A DNA stretch of 64,000 nt from Hymenoscyphus infarciens (Eukaryota; Ascomycota; Leotiomycetes; Helotiales; Helotiaceae). Each line of letters begins with the position of its first letter. Position 1 is the stretch's first letter. Shown one piece after another: positions 45,701-55,944 of the stretch. The stretch spans positions 1 through 64,000 of the forward strand of contig LLCB01000168.1 of NCBI GenBank assembly GCA_001414345.1, written 5' to 3'. The position numbers and the translations under genes were made by a program. Below the pieces are notes generated by a model that was not told the origin of the DNA, did not search any database, and saw only the letters and a program-made list of their open reading frames with translations.

Positions 45701-47386
45701 ACATTTCGAATGCCGCGAACTGGTGGTTTAACCATGTCGAATATCAATTTCCAGCCTGAGGAAAAAGTAGATTTACGGGACCGCTCTATCAATGGCTATT
45801 TCCGGCTTTCTTTATCTTCTTTAGAAAATGAACTAGACATCTCCGGTCATGATTCTTCTTCGGGAAAATGTTGGTTGCCTCTTTTTCAAGAAGGTGTGTT
45901 GGCATGTGGTTTTCCAGTTGCCAAGCGGGAGAAGGGGTGTCAAGGCCTCGAGATTCCCTTTCAGCTAATGACTCTTTTTGCGGGGATCAGAGGATCAATG
46001 GGGTACGAGAATAAGACGGTTCTTGTTGGACCATCCAAGATATTGTTTCCTACCAAACTTCTAGAGGATGGTGTTCAATGGCACTACGTCGAAGCAGAAA
46101 ACAATCAAGTTTTGGCGGATGCACTCAATTTTCGAAACGAACAAGCTGAATTCGAAAACATAGACGAGCTATCTACGCTACGGACTTTCTTGGGTTATTA
46201 CAAGCACGCACTTGTGTATGCTGGAACTAAGGAAGGCGCCAAATCTTCAATTGGCAATTCGCTAGTTCCAAAATCAAGTTCGAGATTGGAACTTGCAAGA
46301 GAAGGAACTTTATCGGCTGGATTCGGGCATGGGGGTTCTGGTGCAATGGGAGCAAAGTTCTTGCTCCCTAGATCACTTCAGGTTTCCCTCAGCGGGAATC
46401 GACACTATGTCAATCGATTGGAAAGTGCAAGCGAGAGGGCCGTTTTAGTTTATGATTTGACAGCAAGAACTGCATGGCTTGTTACGGAATTGAGCATGGT
46501 GCTTCACATGGCTCACAAATATTTGAGCCGGCCAAAAGCCCAGTTTCGAGGAAGACGAGTGGGAGATGCCATCCCATGGCCATCTCTCCCTTATGCAGAG
46601 CCCTCGGCAGATGGAGGGAGTGCTGCATATGATGTTATCCAAAAATCGGGGGATGTGGAGTTATATGTCAAGCAAGAAGATGCCAAACCACAAAAGCTCT
46701 GGAGTGAGATCGATCAGCTTCTTAAGGACTTTGCGACAATCAGAACACAGGAAAACCTCAAAAGAGCCTCAGCTGGCTGGCAATTTCGAAAGCCTCGTCT
46801 ACAAGGATGGGATTTCAATGATCTTGCAAGCAAAGAAGAGACTGTGATTCAGCGTGAATTGTCTCGTGATAGCATTGAATCGTCGTGGTGGTCTCTTGCA
46901 GAAGCCGATGATGTTGTCACCTTGTTTGGCTCTGGTTTCGGCCAACTCATTCGGCCGAACATGATGAAAACCATACCTTACAAAGGTTGGGAGACAGTTC
47001 CAAGTCAAGCAGAGCTACTCACTGCAAGCATGCCTTGCTTACAGTGGCTTGCCAGAAAGTGCAATCAAGCGGATGGCTGCGCACAACTAACCTCGGAATT
47101 ATTTTGGCACCATCCTACGAGCAGAGTTTGCGGTCCAACATCTAGCTGTACAGAAGGGTGCTTGTATGTTCAGGAACTTCGAACCCGTGGTTTTATCGAT
47201 AGAGTGTTTGGCCCTTCAGAGCTCAACCGCCCAGGAAGGAGACTTTGTGAAAACGAGGCTATTATATTCGGAGACATTAAGTGTTATCATAATAGCAGGA
47301 GGATAGAACCATCACCACCACGAAACGAAGATGAATATATCCGGCCTCAACTGGAAGAACACCTTCCTTGTTTAGAGGTGAAATAA
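42766..47386 (+). CDS. 1,448-aa F-box protein fused to a large uncharacterised fungal domain
   Basis: Five exons, 42766-43181, 43229-43649, 43770-44870, 44928-45507 and 45558-47386, with all phases consistent. The F-box is about residues 139-180 (DLFLALPSELALQIIAPLPI, HAILDLRLVCKAFHALI) and is followed by a helical region. The intron between exons 3 and 4 (GTTAGC...TCTAG, or an in-phase GTATCT donor at 44853) removes a TAG that would otherwise end the frame. Exon 4 has no ATG before the conserved part, so it cannot start its own gene easily. The C-terminal half includes VLTVTGSPICAQVSTCQDYV, DTISLLAWLTATFRMPRTGG, CWLPLFQEGVLACGFPVAKR and LEIPFQLMTLFAGIRGSMGY. This pattern is familiar from large fungal proteins of unknown function. 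The F-box suggests SCF ubiquitin-ligase substrate selection. Confidence 0.7.
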
Positions 47387-47476
47387 GCGAAGAATAATAT
47401 GTGACAAAGCAAACTCCTCCTCGTTTCTAACATGCTGTTCATACCCTAGAGTACAGAACTCTTAGATTTTCAGGGC

Positions 47477-48894
47477 ATGGCAAGAAGCTACGAAAGATTC
47501 AATTCACTCTTTGGTCCACGTCGAGGACAGGGTTCTATTTTCAAGTTTATCAATATCATGACGAAGGGAGATAGGCCAGAAAATCAACCTTCTGCAATCC
47601 GAGGGAACGTTCTTGACCTTCTGCCTCCTATGTTTCGAAAAGAATCCATAGGATTTGTTTTCCAGAACGCTATCGTGGGATGGTTGGTTGATAGCGAAAC
47701 AACCTCGAACTGGGATCTCCACTTTACTATGCCAGGAAATCTATTTTATTACAGGACACCAAAAATCGGAGACTCGATAGGACTCGCTGTGACTACCAGA
47801 ATAATTCGGCACTTGGACCCAGCTTCATTATCAAAAAGTGGCTCTTGAACTTACATCCTCTCGAAGATGCCGCGAGGGATCGACTATTGAGCATCACCCA
47901 CTGGATGACAGAATTCATTGGTGCGAGCAAACTCGCCATAAGTCTTTACATACCGGAGAGCAAGAGTTTAAACTTGACAAGATCGTCGCAGCTTCTGGAA
48001 AACATCGGATATTGGGAAGACGCTTTCTTGGAACCACCAGAAGTGACAGTTGACTGGGCACTGTGTACAGCGGAATCCGCCTGGACAAATTTACATCGAA
48101 CACCAATGAAATTGGGAGAACAGATAACGCAGCCTATTGTTTCGATAATGCAACTCAAGCCAGTTGGCTTCATTCGTTCAAGTGGCAGAACCAGCGGTTA
48201 CAAGCGAGGAAGAGTTGGCTGTTGTCCCGATTCCGTCAGCAAAACGATAACTGGCGCCGGCAGAGCTACCCTCGAATGGTTCATCGAAGCTCCCGATGTT
48301 GACTAGGAAGCGTTTGTCGATTCCGGAATTGGTATTTAAGGAGCTTCCGGTGCTACGATTGTTGATTATGAGGCAACAAATGCCTTCATTGGACATCTTT
48401 GGGGGAGAAACACGTATAATGAAAAGGATACGAGGTAAAGAATCACCAATTTCACCACAGTGCATGATGTTTTCGACGATATCCCAGACAGATTCTTGCT
48501 GGAGTATCGACGGGGGCTAACAGTTCCAGGAGAGGCAAGATCTGTTCCAGACCAAGGTTCAGCTTGCTCCGAGTGCAAGGAGCTGCAACAAGTTCCACGC
48601 AAGCAGGGCTTGACTTCTCCAGAATCGATGACATCTACCGAGTTTACACCTTCTGAGGATATGCTGCTTACTCCGGCGGATATAAAGTCACCTTGTTTCC
48701 TAAAGAGGAACGATATGATAACATCAGTCCTAGTGCGATGTTTGAGACGAGCTGATAGTATTGATGGTGCATACACACATGAAAGTATTTGTCGAGAATT
48801 GATCCAGCCGGATTGCGACTTAGATTTGGACACAAGGAAGAGGAAGACCATTAATCGATCTCCGACTTCAAGGAAGAGCTCGAAAGTCGAGTGA
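47477..48894 (+). pseudogene. Broken fungal trypsin-like peptidase-fold protein
   Basis: A 123-codon frame from the ATG at 47477 (GFVFQNAIVGWLVDSETTSN, WDLHFTMPGNLFYY) gives way, one frame over, to a stretch from 47845 to 48306 and then, in that same frame across three stops, to 48894. The key order is VDWALCTAESAW, VGFIRSSGRTSGYKRGRVG, TLEWFIEAPDVD, stop, EAFVDSGIGI, stop, GASGATIVDYEATNAFIGHL, WGRNTYNEKDTR, stop, RITNFTTVHDVFDDI. This matches the KSGRTSG...GDSGA..VD....GxLWGRN...FTPxxDVFDDI pattern of trypsin-like fungal proteins, with GDSG altered to GASG. It starts 90 bases after the F-box fusion gene. The N-terminal part may be a separate fragment. Confidence 0.6.
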
Positions 48895-48899
48895 GTGTT

Positions 48900-49789
48900 A
48901 TTGAGGCTATGAACATCATTCCACATTTTTTGATCTTGCTTGAACGGAGTGGCGTGTGGGACTATATGTAAAGCATAAATACACAATGTCTTTATTTACT
49001 CTCCTAATTTGACTAATAATACAAGGCCACTAATAGATTTATTTATAGCAACCGTAGTCATTTAGTTGGTGTTCATACTAAGCAATTTATACTAAGCAAT
49101 TATTCATAAAATTCGAACCTTAAGCCAAGACAGCCATTCTCTCCATCGCATTCCGCGTCCTCTATTCCTATAAAAGTAGCCTCCTCCATGTGATAAATCT
49201 CCTTCGGATCCCTCGGTATTATCTCTTTTCCCCTCTCCTCTTCTATCCACTTCCGTCTCTCTCTAAGCACGTGGGTTACTCGTCGTGTCGCATTCATGGC
49301 TTTTACTCAGCCATCTTCACGACATTTGACACTCTTGGCGTTATTTTGGGAATTTCGTTTTATATATTAGTATAAAAGGAGAACTCGGAATGGATTCTTA
49401 CATTCTCCCCGAGCCTCGTCGCTGATATGAGAAGCTGGCCGTCCGACTCTGTCGCATCGGTGTCTTCGGGGATAAGAGCATTGATTTCTCGGTGAAGAAA
49501 ACACCGTGTTTGACTTGATTTTTTCTCATGGGGCTTTCTTCATCTAGAAGGAAAATAGATAGTGACGAGATCCAAAAGATAGGGACTGCAATGCGGGCCC
49601 GCAATTACTCTCGCTTAGAACTAGTCGTGGGTGAATATTAACATACTCGATAGAACATACCTCCTCTTGGTTTCTCCTTATTGGATGAAGAGTTTGAACC
49701 AAGCGAACGAAACACCAATGGAACCAAAAAATTCAAAAAGTATAGAAAAAATTCAAAAAAAAATATTGTCTCTCGGTCCCTCTTCTCGT
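48900..49789. other. Intergenic, no gene supported
   Basis: Short frames only. 48980-49100 is AT-leaning. No repeat or RNA recognised. Confidence 0.5.
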
Positions 49790-51075
49790 GCACAACGGTG
49801 TGACTTTTGAGCGCTGCTAAACCAGTCCCTAAGTAGGGAGGGCGGCCGCCTACTCTGCACTTGTCCTAATGGCCACTTGCGTATCCTCATAGAGGTTCGA
49901 ATATATCGCTTTATAGTGTTACTCGCGGTTCGCTTACACGCCAGGAAAGCACTGAAGCAATCCTGTCAGTAGCACCAATGTTACCATTGCACCAACCTAT
50001 GTGTAAGACCTAACAGCACACGCGCACATGTCCTGAGCTTCGCTATTTGTGGTAAAAAACAAATTGTGTGTTTGTGGGGGTAGGCCCACTTTTACGGGGG
50101 AATCTCGCATAAATCCAACGACACTCTCAAACACCCCACCCGCTGCTCTCATACCTACTCTCACAGTTTGCTCAAGATTTAGTGGTGAACAGTTGCAGAT
50201 ACTGTACCTCTCCTCATATGTAAGAAACTTCTTGATCTCGGTCAAGGGACTTCAATTCAATCCCTGGCGATAATTTAATTCAGACACGGTGAGATGTATT
50301 CTCTAAATGGTCACTTATGCCCAACTAGTTCTTTACATTCATAGCGACATTCTCTATCAAGACTCCTCCATCATCGCCATCGCTCTCTTCCTCCATGTCG
50401 TCATCGTCATCTTCTTCCGCAATCTTCTGCTCCCTCACCCCCGTTTCGCACCGTAGCTTCTTCAATGCCTTCTTCTCAGTCATCCCCTTCCTCTTCTTCG
50501 CCGCGAGCTTCTTCCGAGTATTACCCTTGAGCTTCTTTTTGGCTGGGCATTGTGAGATTGTTTTGCTTGGGCTTGATGTTGGTGGCGGTGGAGTGGTTGG
50601 TTCTTGCTGCGCGACGGACATAGCCTTGCGCGTCTCGATCTTCTTTTGGCGGCGCTCTTTGTGGAGTAGTTTGTGCAGGCTTTCGCGCTAAATTGAATAT
50701 TAGTATATTCCAATAGAACAGTGATAATTGCTAACCTTTGACTCTCTTGCCAAATGCCGTGATTTCTCACTGATCACTGGCTTTTGCGGCAGGGTGGAGT
50801 CTGGTCTATTCTTCTGGAGGAACTCGACCTCTGCAACCGGTGCGCGCAAGTCGCGACTTCGGAGTGTACGTGTAGGCTTTGTGAATTGTGACATGATTGA
50901 TCTGCTGGGGGTGGTATTTGAAGGCGGGTTGTCAGAAAAGACGCGCTGATCAGAATCGAAGTGGTGGGCGGAGGGAGAAAATTAGACCGCGAGTTCCCAG
51001 CCCCTTTTTAGCGAGTAAATAGGTAAGTGAATGTCAACAAAATGTAATCCCGCAGAAAGCCCTTGATATAAGAAA
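49790..51075. repeat. Segmental duplication, copy 2 (contains gene P2)
   Basis: Same orientation and gene order as copy 1 at 18150-19610. Shared flank landmarks are ATATATCGCTTT (49910), ATGTTACCATTGCACCA (49977), GTGTTTGTGGG and CCACTTTTACGGGG (50067-50098), AGCCCCTTTTTAGCGAGTAAAT (50998-51019) and AGTGAATGTCAACAAAA (51025-51041). The second duplication edge lies about 450 bases from the start of the hAT family-2 element. Confidence 0.6.
50325..50894 (-). CDS. P2: uncharacterised basic/acidic protein, paralogue of P1
   Basis: Two exons, 50894-50736 and 50687-50325, give 173 aa. The N-terminal block PTRTLRSRDLRAPVAEV and LPQKPVISEKSRHLARESK aligns with P1 residue for residue at most positions, and the single intron falls at the same codon in the same phase (P1 ARVVK, P2 ARESK). 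The middle is Lys-rich (CPAKKKLKGNTRKKLAAKKR; KGMTEKKALKKLRCE) and the tail acidic (EEDDDDDMEEESDGDDGG). Beyond the first 50 residues P1 and P2 keep the composition more than the sequence. The frame is intact. Function unknown. A nuclear or nucleolar location is inferred from charge pattern. Confidence 0.72.
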
Positions 51076-51519
51076 CGGTCACCTTTCCATATTACTCCAG
51101 TTTAGTCTTGTATTTGATAGAATTCTCTCATAAAAACTAGAGTAATTAACTTGTTTCAACGGAGTGACAATTATAATTTAATATAATATATAATAAGTGT
51201 AACATGTATTCTCGCAAATAGTTCTGTTTGAATTCAAGTATGCTAGATCGGTTGGGTAATAACGCTTAGTAGTTATAGATCCGTAGCTAGTTTGTACAAA
51301 ACTGCTAGTATTTATAAATATAAGTTCAGTAAAAGAGTATACCTGTACTTATTGTTTTGTTTTATTAAGGTTATATAGTACTTACAACGATCTTATAACA
51401 ATTTTGTCTCTTCTTTAAAATTAGCATAGAATCTGGTCTATGCCACCTCTACTAGCTCTATGACAGAGGCCTCTCTTTGATAAGTGAATAGCGAGCCGAG
51501 GCTAGCTTAATTTCAGGCT
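51076..51519. other. Spacer before the second transposon stack
   Basis: AT-leaning with no gene. CA/TG steps are still present, so it is not fully RIP-affected. Confidence 0.45.
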
Positions 51520-51714
51520 CTAAAAAGCAGTGTTACTAGTAGTATTATCGCGATAAAATACTATAGTATTCTCTAATTTAGTATTATCACGATAATCTAG
51601 TAGTACGTCTTCAGTTTCGTTAATATACTATAGTAATATCGTATTATTATATAATAATATTTTTAGACTTTAAGTTCTACTTATTACCTACTTTTACCTA
51701 CTTTTACTACTACG

Positions 51715-51715
<1 letters not shown>

Positions 51716-51777
<62 letters not shown>
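51716..51777 (+). repeat. 62-nt uninterrupted T tract
   Basis: Continuous T from 51716 to 51777, then T-rich sequence to about 51870. It may be the poly-A tail of a minus-strand retrotransposon remnant, or slippage. The length is also a likely assembly weak point. Confidence 0.85.
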
Positions 51778-51780
<3 letters not shown>

Positions 51781-52210
51781 GATATTTTTTTTTAAAAAAT
51801 TTTTTATTTTTTTTTTCTATTTTTTTTTATATATATTTTATTTTTTTTTTTTTTTTATTTATTTCTTTCTTATAGATTAACTAAATTAACTATTATTTAA
51901 CTACTCCTTCTAATAGAAGTATTTAGTTTAGTTTATACTCTAAAGCTAAGGAAAAACGTAAAAACCTTAGCTAGCTAATTTCTTCTACTTAGTAACTAAT
52001 AACTTCTATAGAGAGGTTCTATCTAGAGCTATAGTAAGTATATACTCTCTTTCTAGTCTCTTTTACTCTAAGTATATATAGATCTTCTTAACTTATAAGC
52101 TACTAATACTCTAACTATCTCTTTTATAAAAATTTAAATAATATTTTATAGAGAGATATACTTACTATATCTAATTTAAAGTCTCTACGTAGTATTAATC
52201 TAGTCTAGGT

Positions 52211-52488
52211 TAGTGTTTTTGGTTTCCTATCCTAGCCTAGCCTAGTAGTTAGGCTAGGATAGGCTAAGTAGACTCTTATTAATAAATTGATAAATATTTA
52301 GTAAATAAAACACTAAAATGAAACATAGACCGTATTCTAGTAGTATTTATCCCTCTTTTATTTAATAAACAAGTTATTTATAACTAGCGTTGCTTATTAT
52401 ATACTTATAAGTAGAAAAACACGGAGTTTACCTAGGCGAAAGGAAAATATCTAGATAGTACTAAGAGGCAGAGAAAGCTAATTCACTA
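52211..52488. mobile_element. hAT family-1 MITE, 278 bp, with 8-bp TSD
   Basis: Flanked by GTCTAGGT at 52203-52210 and 52489-52496. The left end, TAGTGTTTTTGGTTTCCTAT, and the right end, AGGCAGAGAAAGCTAATTCACTA (here 23 bases including a two-base variant; core GGCAGAGAAAGCT), resemble the ends of the 3,955-bp hAT at 37846-41800, which also has GGCAGAGAAAGCT near its right end. It contains CTAGCCTAGCCTAGTAGTT-type subterminal repeats and no coding frame. Confidence 0.75.
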
Positions 52489-52791
52489 GTCTAGGTACTC
52501 TTCTCTAAGTTCTATCTTCCTTTGCTCTTATCTCTATAACTATAGTATATAACCTATTCCTGCTCTTTCTTATTATAGTCTTATTCTAGAGGTCGACTCT
52601 TATAAAGCGCTCTTTAGAGGTTTTATTTCGTCTCTTAAGCCTTAATAAGAAAGTATAGCGCCTCTTTAACTAAGACGTGATCTAGGGACTATAATCTAAT
52701 TAAGAGGTATATAAGTCTATTAAGGAACCTTTAGTAGAGCGTTTAGTAAGCTATATATAAGAGGATAGCTGGTTACGATAAAGTAGTATAT

Positions 52792-53096
52792 TATAATAGC
52801 ACGAAATATATACTACTATAGAAGAGGTATATAGAAGTACGTTTAGTAGAATAATATACGTAAATACTAGGCTCTAATATAGAAGAAAAGGAAAAACTAT
52901 CTCTCTTCTAACTCTAGGAGTAGGCTATAATATATAAGAGGTTCTAAAACCAAATAACGATATACGTCGGCTAATATAGAAGCCTAAACCTACGTAACCT
53001 TCCTAAAATAGATAATATAAGACAATAACTACTAAAACCTTATATATAGCAGGTACTCCTAGCTATCTAGGATAGCCTAGGTAATAGGCTATTATA
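52792..53096. repeat. Left LTR
   Basis: 305 bp, starts TATAATAGCACGAAATATAT and ends ATAGGCTATTATA. AT-rich with few CA/TG steps. It differs from the right LTR at scattered C/T and G/A positions such as CACGAAAT versus TACGAAAT. Confidence 0.85.
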
Positions 53097-54932
53097 TCTC
53101 TCTCTCTTAGAAAAGACTTGTCCCGAGTCTTCGCTATGTTATTAGAGTCGAATCGAGGTAGTATAAGTTATATTTATCGTATTTATAGATTTTATTATAA
53201 GCGAGAAGGTAGATTAGAGTCTAAATCGTAGCTAACTCGGTTCAAAGATGCTTTATTTATTGAAAATTTGTTATAGCGAGATGTCGGTTCTGAATCGTAT
53301 TCGTAGATGCTTATAAAATAGAGACTTCGTTTCTAATCCTTCTATATTAAAAGCAAGTATTCGCGTTTGCTAAAAGAGTGTGGTCCGATCCTGTCTAGCA
53401 GGTCGGAAAAAGTTTAAAGTAAACTCGAAGGTGAATTCAGAGTAAAGTCGGAAAGCGTTCGGTCGAGAGGCAGTGATAACTCAACTAAGAGCTCACTTCG
53501 AGAGCGTACCGATTCGTATCCGATTCGAAGAATTCAAATGAAACTTCTGGCTCGGCCAGAAGTAAAAGAAAGTAAAGAATATAAGACTCTTATCAGAGTC
53601 GGTGGGGTTTCGGCTAGTCAAAAGACTTGATGCCGAATTTGAAAATGCTGTCCGAAGTTTAGGACAACAAAAGGGGTAGTTTCGGGTACGACATTTATTA
53701 GTACTGTCGTAGGAACTGTGTTGCTTAGGCCCGTAGGCTGCCTCGTTCCCTTTAATAATTCAGGTCTAAATCGGGGTACTTAAGAACTTAATCGTTATCT
53801 TCCGATTTCGAAGAAGAGTCGCTGTCGGATCGTAGGGAGTTCAGAGCTAGATAGGGGTATTCTTTTGAACCAAAGAGTTTCTTAGCAAAGTTGTAATTCT
53901 AGCGTCTCTTAAGCGTAGTAGACGCGTTTCGGAGCTAAGATGTAATCTTGTCCTATATATAAAAGAAGCGTTCCGATTCTAGTATCTCTCCGAGTATGGC
54001 CGTACTCGAAAAGCGAACGTTTCCTTAGCGTAATCTTCTTCCTAATTCCACTTCTATTTCTTTTAGATAATGTTCAGTCGGTGATAACTTAACTAAGAGC
54101 TCGCTTATAATTTTCGTCTTAATAGAAAGCGTATTTCAACTGATTCGTATCCGATTCAAGGGAAGTAGTAGGAAGGCATTAAGAGCAGCGGTGTCTCTTA
54201 AGCGAAAGAGGTCTAAATTCAGGCTTTAAAAAGCAAAGGAGGGTTCGAACAAAGGTTCGAACAAAGGTTCGAAAGAGGGTCGGATCAGGGAGGGTTCAGA
54301 GGTGGGATTTTTAAGTTGTTAACTTTAGAGTTCGCTTATAATTATGTCTATCTCGTTTAACCGATCGTTTTATCCTTTATTTATATATCTCTATCTCGTC
54401 TATATATCGTCTATATTCGAGAAGTCTCGCTTATTATTTCGTTGAGATCTTCTATTCTTTAGTATATAGGTATGATTTAGAAAGGGTTTAGAGGGTCTTT
54501 CAAAAGGAGGGGTAGCTCTAGAAGGGGTTTGTCGCTCGACGCCTCGTAGCGGAACTGGTTTAATATAATGTCGATTTAGAGAGAGAGTAAGATTAGATTT
54601 AGAAGCCTTCTAGATAACTTTGGTATGTCAACTTATTTACCGAACCTATGTATAGTAGTCTCTGTATAGAGAGGGTTATTAGGTTTCTAAACACTTAGCG
54701 TATTTAAATCCTATGACGTATAAGACACGATTTTCACTAGCTGTCTATAACTAATACTAAACCCTAATATTACTAGCTGTCTAGGAGATCTCTAGAATCC
54801 TAGCTATTTAAGGATATTATCGTTCTAGTCTAAATCTAGGCTAAATCTTATTTAAAATAAAAGAAAGCGATAAAAAGCTTAAAAGAGATATTATTTATAC
54901 TGTTACTAGCGAAGAAGAGTTTTTCTTTTTTA

Positions 54933-55237
54933 TATAATAGTACGAAATATATGCTACTATAGAAGAGGTATATAGGAGTGCGTTTAGTAGAATAATATAT
55001 GTAAATACTAGGCTCTAATATAGAAGAAAAGGAAAAACTATCTCTCTTTTAACTCTAGGAGTAGGCTACTATATATAAGAAGTTCTAAAACCGAATAACG
55101 ATATACGTCGGCTAATATAAAAGTCTAAACCTACGTAACCTTCCTAAAATAGATAATATAAGATAATAACTACTGAAACCTTATATATAGCAGGTACTCC
55201 TAGCTATCTAGGATAGCCTAGGTAATAGGCTATTATA
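54933..55237. repeat. Right LTR
   Basis: 305 bp, same start and end as the left LTR. It is followed directly by TATAT, the presumed 5-bp target-site duplication. Confidence 0.85.
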
Positions 55238-55944
55238 TATATAGTATATTTAGTCGGTTAGTTAGTGAAAAATTTTCGTACTAAGGCTCTTAAATAAGAG
55301 CTATAGGTTCGTAGAATACACCGCGTATAGGTGTTAAGTCTTTATATCTCTCTACTATATTATATAAAGCTATTTACACTTCGGCTTTTACTTAGCTTAT
55401 GCTTAATATATAGGTTTCTATAACACTTAGAATCGACTTTAAGTATCTAGAATAGCAATTGTCTTACTAAAGCCTTATTTTAAAAAAGCAATTTTTAGAT
55501 TAGTTTATAGTTTAATTCTCTTAGCAGTCTTAGCAATATCGGGATATTATCATAGTATTGATTAAAATACTAATAATATTAATAGGGATACTATTGAATA
55601 TTGTTAGTAATATGCAGTATAAATAGTATATATTAAACTCTATTTTCAACGATATATCGTGGTGGTATAGTATTCCAGACACTACTGGCAACACTGCTAA
55701 AAAGACGGCTTACACCTCCACAACAAGCCAACCTTCATAGTTCCCAGGCTTTGCCGTGACCGCCCTCGGCATGCATCATCTTCTGTCGGGCATTCTCAGT
55801 GTCTAATAACAAGCAGTATCACCAATAGTCGCAACGAGCCTCCCTCAACCGAAGAATCTACCAACCACGAGAGGTCCCCCCTTGTGTTTTATAGCGTCAG
55901 CCAACAAATCTCCACAGAGACTTCGAACACTTACGACATGTTTC

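Larger units (their letters stand above)
52792..55237. mobile_element. Short LTR retrotransposon (TRIM/LARD-like), 305-bp LTRs, TSD TATAT
   Basis: LTRs at 52792-53096 and 54933-55237 are equal in length and nearly identical. Both begin TATAATAG and end CTATTATA, a perfect 8-bp inverted pair. TATAT flanks the pair on both sides. Directly after the left LTR comes TCTCTCTCTCTT, which on the minus strand is a purine tract, so the element probably lies in minus orientation. The 1.84-kb interior is too short for a full gag-pol and has stops in all frames. It has internal repeats (GATTCGTATCCGATTC at 53512 and 54146; three GGTTCGAACAAA-type units at 54243). Confidence 0.8.
51528..55696. mobile_element. 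hAT family-2 element, 4,169 bp with nested insertions, perfect 8-bp TSD
   Basis: Flanked by CTAAAAAG at 51520-51527 and 55697-55704. The ends are inverted repeats: CAGTGTTACTAGTAGTATTA at the left and, reversed, CAGTGTTGCCAGTAGTGTCT at the right. They differ at four places in 20, all C/T or G/A transitions. Inside are a 62-base T run, a 278-bp hAT family-1 MITE and a 2.4-kb LTR element. Without those the element is about 1.4 kb, so it was already non-autonomous. No transposase frame could be read. Confidence 0.85.

Noticed and set aside
47838..48302. Alternative frame over the trypsin-like pseudogene (ALELTSSRRCREGSTIEHH)
   Set aside because: It looks protein-like for a stretch, but only the other frame continues into the SGRTSG, GASGA and WGRN motifs, so that frame was preferred. 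A composite origin is not excluded.
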